From contig DDEI01000102.1 in assembly GCA_002336675.1 (NCBI GenBank), positions 40,943-59,459 of the forward strand: 18,517 nucleotides of DNA. The letters run 5' to 3'. The stretch is from Flavobacteriales bacterium UBA1958 (GTDB taxonomy: Bacteria > Bacteroidota > Bacteroidia > Flavobacteriales_D > Sanyastnellaceae). Under the pieces are notes generated by a model. That model searched no databases, was not told where the DNA came from, and saw only the letters and a list, made by a program, of their open reading frames with translations. Shown here piece by piece: positions 14,587 through 18,517 of this stretch. Numbering within the stretch: position 1 is the first letter of the stretch; each line of letters begins with the position of its first letter. The position numbers and the translations under genes were made by a program.

Positions 14587-17500
14587 ATCAAAACCATACA
14601 ACTATATAGTCTTTTAGTAACTGCTCTTTTAGTGCTGATTAGCTCGGGTATGCTGGCCCAAGAGAGTAATTCAGCGTCTTCTAATGAAAGAGAAAAATGG
14701 CTGAATTTGACTGGAGACACCATTCGGATAGATACGCTAAGCTTAGTTCCCCGAACATTTCAAGTAGTAAAAGACTCCTCTGCTTCTATTTCTGGTTTTC
14801 AAGTAGATGAAATGGCATCGTTATTTACTTGGTCTAACCCAGAAAAAGTGGATTCCATATACGTGAAGTACCGGGTGTTTCCATTTTTATTTAGCCAGAT
14901 GTACCAGAGAAAAGACAGAGAACTATTGCGCTATGGAACAGATGATTCTGGGTTTAATCCAGGTTACGCCTATACGCCCTCTGTCCTTCCAGAAGGATAT
15001 AACTCAGGCGGAGGGATTACGAAGAACGGATATATAAGCAGAGGGATTAACGTGGGAAATGCGCAGGATTTGAGCGTGAACTCAGACTTAAATCTTCAGT
15101 TGACAGGATATTTAACAGACGATCTACAATTATTAGCCTCTATAAGTGACTCTAATATTCCAATTCAACCTGGAGGAAACTCTCAGACTTTACAGGACTT
15201 TGACCAAGTATATATAAATGTGTTTAACGATAGGTTTTCTTTGACTGGAGGAGACTACGTATTGCGAGGCAGACCGTCTAGCTACCTCACTTACTTTAAA
15301 AGAGCGCAAGGAGCCAATGTAACAGTCGATTTCGCCCAAAAGAAAGGAGTCAAGCACAAGGTTATGACCAGTGCCGCTGTAAGTAAGGGGAAATATGCTC
15401 GAAATATATTTACGGCTATCGAAGGAAATCAAGGGCCTTATAGACTCACCGGAGCAGAAGGAGAAGCGTTCGTGATAGTCTTGGCTGGGACAGAAAGAGT
15501 ATTTATTGATGGAAAATTGATGAAAAGAGGAGAGGAGTTTGACTATGTGATAGACTATAATTCAGCAGAACTCACATTCACCCCTAATCAGCCGATTACT
15601 AAGGACAAACGGATTCAAGTGGAGTTTCAATATTCGGATAAGAATTACGCACGGTCTATTTTTCAGTTTTCAGACCATATAGAAGGAGAAAAATTCAACG
15701 CTTATATATCTGCTTATTCAGAGCAGGATGCGAAGAACCAAAGCTTACAGCAGGTCTTAGATGAAGAAGATCGTGGACTTTTAGCGGCAGCGGGAGATGA
15801 TTTGTTCTCTGCTGTTATCTCCGCCATAGATTCTACGGGCTATTCTCCAGAAGGGGTGCATTATCTTCTTACAGATAGTTTAGGGTATGACAGTGTATTT
15901 GTGTTTAGTTCAGATGAAAATTTGGCTAATTACTCTCTCGGATTTAGTTTAGTAGGAGAAGGAAATGGAGATTATGTTCAGGATGGGTTTTCTGCCAATG
16001 GGCGAGTGTTTAAATGGGTAGCACCAGATACGATAAATGGATTTTTGGTGAGGAATGGAGATTTCGCTCCTTTTGTACTGTTGGTCTCTCCTAAAAAGCA
16101 GCAAGTGGTAGCCGCTGGAATTGAATCTAAACTGACCAAAAGCATGGTGGTTTCTGCAGAAGGTTCCGTGACCAATAATGACTTAAACACGTTTTCCTCT
16201 AGAGATGCCGCAGATAATTTAGGGTATTCGGGGCGGGTAGGCCTTGGGATAAATAAAGACTCGGTATTATTTAAGTCTTGGGGCATTACCTCTAACATAG
16301 GCGGTGAATGGCTCTCTGAAAATTTTAGAACCATAGAGCGGTTTAGGACTGTAGAGTTTATTAGAGATTGGAATTTATTGGATAATAACTTAATCGGAGA
16401 GCAATTTCTGTCTACTGTCTCAGCGGGGATGAAGCATAAGAAGAGGGGAATGCTCAGTCTTATGAATGAGAATATCTTCATAGGAGATGAATATTCAGGG
16501 AATAAGTTCGGATTAAACTCAGACCTCAAACTAGGAAGAGTAAAATGGACAAGCACGTCTTCTATTCTCCAAACTTCTGGGGTAATCAGTTCAGATTTCT
16601 ATAGACATAAAAACAATCTGAGCTACGCTTTTAAACCGTTTAAAGTGGGTTATGAAGATGAGCTAGAAAGGAATGTAAGAGAAGATTCAATAAAAGCGGG
16701 GTATCAGTTTTTCGATTATCAGTTTTATGTGAGTAATCCAGATTCCAGTAAAAACAAGAGTAAGCTATTTATTCGCCAGAGGACAGATGATGTATGGGCA
16801 AGCGAAGATTTTAGTAGGGCGGCATTAGCCACCCAATACGGAGGAACATACGAATGGTTATCTGAGAAAAACCAATCAGCCAAAATTAATGTGAGTCAGC
16901 GGATTTTAGAAATAGAAAATGATTCACTCATTAATCAGGAGCCTGAAAACACGGTTCTGGGAAGGGTTGAGTATCGGTTAAAAGCATTTAAAAACGCTTT
17001 TAGAACAGACTTCTTTTATCAGGTTGGCTCTGGGTTAGAACAGCGTAGAGAATACATTTACCTTGAGGTTCCGGCTGGCCAAGGGTCTTATGTCTGGAAT
17101 GATTACAATGAAGATGAGGTCAGGAATTTGAATGAATTCGAGATAGCGGCATTTGGTTATGAGGCTAATTTTATTAGAACATTTTTACCCTCCAATGAAT
17201 ACCAGCGGGTATTCTCCAATGCCTTTAACATGAACATCGGATTGACCCCATCTAGGGTTTGGAACAAGAAGACAAGAGTGAAAAAACTCTTAAGTAAATT
17301 TAGCCATCAGTTCAGTTTTAGTGCTGATAGAAAAACTACGGCATCTGATGAAGCTGAGCGGTATAATCCTTTTTTGAATAACGTAGACCAGGCCAGCCTT
17401 CAGGCGTTAAATAGTTCTGTAAGAAACACCCTGTTCTTTAATAAATTGAATACTTCTTTCGGGGCTGATTATACCATTCAATCCAACGCGAATAAGATTC

Positions 17501-18054
17501 TACTTTCTAATGGCTTAGAGAGTAAAGATGTAGCGTTGCAACGCCTAAATGTGCGCTGGAATTACTCCAAATCTATAGTGTTAAAAGTAGCCGTAACCGA
17601 CCAAACCAGAAGTTCATCTGCCACCAATGTGACTGGAAGAAATTTCAGCATAAACGCCAAAGAGGTAAGCCCAGAATTGTCATGGCAGCCAAGTAATAAA
17701 TGGAAATTAAGTGCTACTGGGGATTATTCGAATAAGGTAAACCAGGCCGAAGGAGCAGAGGATACGGCCGAGCTTTTAGACTTCGGGATGAAAGGAAGAT
17801 ATAGTGAACCAGGAAAAGGGTCATTAGAAATCCAGGCGAATATTATCGATGTTTCTTATGAGGGAGTGGTTAATTCTGCTTTGGCATTCGAAATGCTGGA
17901 AGGGTTAAATCCGGGCACCAATTATACATGGACCGCTTTTATCCAACAAAACCTGAATAAAAACATCCAACTCTCAGTAATTTATTCGGGCAGAAAATCA
18001 GAGGAGAACCCATTTATCCATAGCGGAAGTGTTCAGGTAAGGGCACTGTTTTAG
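14587..18054 (+). CDS. Very large outer-membrane beta-barrel protein of unknown function (FCB-group family), apparent ATC start
   Basis: Read from ATC at 14587 the protein has 1155 residues and a perfect signal peptide: KTIQLYSLLVTALLVLISSG ending MLAQ. The only GTG (14632) or ATG (14650) in frame would cut the signal peptide in half, and TAG at 14581 blocks anything further upstream. After a linker the N-terminal third has motifs I associate with a large uncharacterised FCB-group family: GINVGNAQDLSVNSDLNLQL, then TGYLTDDLQLLASISDSNIP, DFDQVYINVFNDRFSLTGGD and ERVFIDGKLMKRGEEFDYVI, then DYNSAELTF and RIQVEFQYSDKNYARS. The rest is a long series of amphipathic strands. It ends in SVQVRALF, with the C-terminal Phe expected of a BAM-inserted barrel. 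It is probably co-expressed with the lipoprotein and DUF2490 genes upstream. Function is unknown; export and barrel are inferred from sequence pattern. Confidence 0.8.
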   Translation: MKTIQLYSLLVTALLVLISSGMLAQESNSASSNEREKWLNLTGDTIRIDTLSLVPRTFQVVKDSSASISGFQVDEMASLFTWSNPEKVDSIYVKYRVFPFLFSQMYQRKDRELLRYGTDDSGFNPGYAYTPSVLPEGYNSGGGITKNGYISRGINVGNAQDLSVNSDLNLQLTGYLTDDLQLLASISDSNIPIQPGGNSQTLQDFDQVYINVFNDRFSLTGGDYVLRGRPSSYLTYFKRAQGANVTVDFAQKKGVKHKVMTSAAVSKGKYARNIFTAIEGNQGPYRLTGAEGEAFVIVLAGTERVFIDGKLMKRGEEFDYVIDYNSAELTFTPNQPITKDKRIQVEFQYSDKNYARSIFQFSDHIEGEKFNAYISAYSEQDAKNQSLQQVLDEEDRGLLAAAGDDLFSAVISAIDSTGYSPEGVHYLLTDSLGYDSVFVFSSDENLANYSLGFSLVGEGNGDYVQDGFSANGRVFKWVAPDTINGFLVRNGDFAPFVLLVSPKKQQVVAAGIESKLTKSMVVSAEGSVTNNDLNTFSSRDAADNLGYSGRVGLGINKDSVLFKSWGITSNIGGEWLSENFRTIERFRTVEFIRDWNLLDNNLIGEQFLSTVSAGMKHKKRGMLSLMNENIFIGDEYSGNKFGLNSDLKLGRVKWTSTSSILQTSGVISSDFYRHKNNLSYAFKPFKVGYEDELERNVREDSIKAGYQFFDYQFYVSNPDSSKNKSKLFIRQRTDDVWASEDFSRAALATQYGGTYEWLSEKNQSAKINVSQRILEIENDSLINQEPENTVLGRVEYRLKAFKNAFRTDFFYQVGSGLEQRREYIYLEVPAGQGSYVWNDYNEDEVRNLNEFEIAAFGYEANFIRTFLPSNEYQRVFSNAFNMNIGLTPSRVWNKKTRVKKLLSKFSHQFSFSADRKTTASDEAERYNPFLNNVDQASLQALNSSVRNTLFFNKLNTSFGADYTIQSNANKILLSNGLESKDVALQRLNVRWNYSKSIVLKVAVTDQTRSSSATNVTGRNFSINAKEVSPELSWQPSNKWKLSATGDYSNKVNQAEGAEDTAELLDFGMKGRYSEPGKGSLEIQANIIDVSYEGVVNSALAFEMLEGLNPGTNYTWTAFIQQNLNKNIQLSVIYSGRKSEENPFIHSGSVQVRALF

Positions 18055-18091
18055 TTTGGGAGATGGCTAGCGGGAAACTCTAAAAAACCCT

Positions 18092-18118
18092 ACTTATCGT
18101 TAAAAATCTAACGAAAGT
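18092..18118 (+). terminator. Hairpin after the large barrel gene, possible terminator
   Basis: ACTT-A-TCGTTA pairs with TAACGA-AAGT as a 10-bp stem with one bulged A and a 6-base loop (AAAATC). It begins 37 bases after the barrel stop codon. No T run follows on the plus strand. On the minus strand a T6 run lies a few bases beyond, but no minus-strand gene precedes it in view. Transcript-end role uncertain. Confidence 0.35.
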
Positions 18119-18161
18119 GTGCAGTAGAAAGAGGAGTTGTGTATGTATAAGGATGTTAATG

Positions 18162-18177
18162 TAGCGTTTGTAACGCT
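18162..18177 (+). promoter_or_regulatory. Inverted repeat overlapping a possible promoter of the Gre-like gene
   Basis: AGCGTT and AACGCT pair around TGT at 18163-18177. The left arm lies in TAGCGTTTG (18162-18170), which resembles TAnnTTTG with one extra base; a TTG at 18137-18139 could be the -33 element. The ATG follows at 18192. This may be an operator over a promoter, or a chance hairpin. Confidence 0.3.
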
Positions 18178-18191
18178 TAAGGGCTAAGAAC

Positions 18192-18517
18192 ATGAAGAAA
18201 GCAGATATTTTAGTAGCATGTAAAAAAGTGATAGAGAGTAGAATTATGCATACCCAGGAGGCCATAGACTCGGCTAGAGAGAGTGCTAATTCTGAACAAA
18301 AATCTACTGCTGGAGACAAGCATGATACGGCTAGAGCCATAGCTCAGTTTGAACAAGAAAAGCTGAGTAAGCAGCTGGCAGAACAACTAAAGCTAAGAGA
18401 TGCGCTATTCCTGCTTTCAGACCAAGCGGCTTCAGACATAGTGAGAATAGGTTCCCTAGTCGAGTGCTCGAATGGATTGTTTTTTGTAGGTATCGGTCTT
18501 GGAAAAATCGAAGTTGG
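18192..18517 (+). CDS. GreA/GreB-like small protein (often annotated 3-oxoacyl-ACP synthase), N-terminal part
   Basis: The reading frame opens with ATG at 18192 and is still open at the window edge, giving 108 codons. Residues 1-70 form a charged coiled coil with the motif SEQKSTAGDKHDTARAIAQF and EQEKLSKQLAEQ, followed by LRDALFLL. From about residue 85 a beta domain begins: VRIGSLVECSNGLFFVGIGLGKIEV. Bacteroidota have a roughly 150-residue family with this exact layout (coil with GDKHET-like motif, then GSLV...IGLGKI). It resembles the helical hairpin plus C-terminal domain of GreA/GreB factors. The label 3-oxoacyl-ACP synthase often attached to it fits nothing in the sequence. A role at RNA polymerase is inference. 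About a quarter to a third of the protein lies beyond the window. Confidence 0.8.
   Translation, partial: MKKADILVACKKVIESRIMHTQEAIDSARESANSEQKSTAGDKHDTARAIAQFEQEKLSKQLAEQLKLRDALFLLSDQAASDIVRIGSLVECSNGLFFVGIGLGKIEV

Noticed and set aside
14632..14634. GTG start for the large barrel protein
   Set aside because: It would remove most of the signal peptide of a protein that clearly must be exported; the upstream codons encode the missing half.
15978..16556. 192-residue minus-strand frame inside the large barrel gene
   Set aside because: No family motif or start context; it is antisense to a long, well-supported coding frame with beta-barrel character.
18080..18340. 86-residue minus-strand frame at the right end
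   Set aside because: It overlaps the recognisable Gre-like coding sequence on the plus strand and shows no motif of its own.
1..18517. CRISPR array, tRNA or rRNA genes, insertion sequences, phage or toxin-antitoxin genes
   Set aside because: Read through on both strands; no spaced direct repeats, cloverleaf or transposase or integrase motifs were seen.

Overview
The window looks like a chromosomal segment of a Bacteroidota bacterium, most likely a free-living or marine Flavobacteriales relative. The evidence is consistent: AT-rich DNA, two proteins with C-terminal type IX secretion (T9SS) sorting domains, a MurF-alanine racemase fusion, a thymidine kinase of the Bacteroidota form, TAnnTTTG-type -7 promoter boxes, and lipoproteins with short Cys-proximal tails. 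I see no rRNA, tRNA, CRISPR array, insertion sequence or phage gene. No gene-free stretch exceeds 150 bases.

Left part, minus strand (1-7473). From right to left this holds a lipoprotein GH20 beta-N-acetylhexosaminidase, a CutC-family protein and an exported GH2 beta-mannosidase. Their ends overlap by 1 and 11 bases, so they form a translationally coupled glycan-degradation operon. After a 147-base gap come a T9SS-exported arylsulfotransferase-like protein and a CotH-family protein, coupled by an ATGA overlap. CotH runs off the left edge.

Middle, minus strand (7474-13317). A 868-residue S8 (subtilisin-like) protease has fibronectin-III-like, GEVED and T9SS sorting modules, its own promoter box and a strong intrinsic terminator. 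Upstream of it lies a housekeeping pair, tdk and murF-alr, overlapping by 8 bases and preceded by a perfect -7 box.

Right part, plus strand (13399-18517). A small lipoprotein, a DUF2490 protein and a very large outer-membrane beta-barrel protein look like an envelope gene set. They are followed by the start of a GreA/GreB-like small protein, which is often mislabelled 3-oxoacyl-ACP synthase in this phylum.

The points most worth a second look are these. The giant barrel protein has a complete signal peptide only if translation begins at an ATC codon, and the DUF2490 gene just before it begins with TTG. The S8 protease has Glu where the catalytic Asp is expected. A cytoplasmic CutC protein is embedded between two exported glycosidases. 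The beta-mannosidase lacks its usual C-terminal Ig-like domain. The protease terminator ends directly against the GH20 start codon. None of these alone proves a new system. The CutC-glycosidase operon and the lipoprotein/DUF2490/giant-barrel set are the best candidates for functions not yet described.
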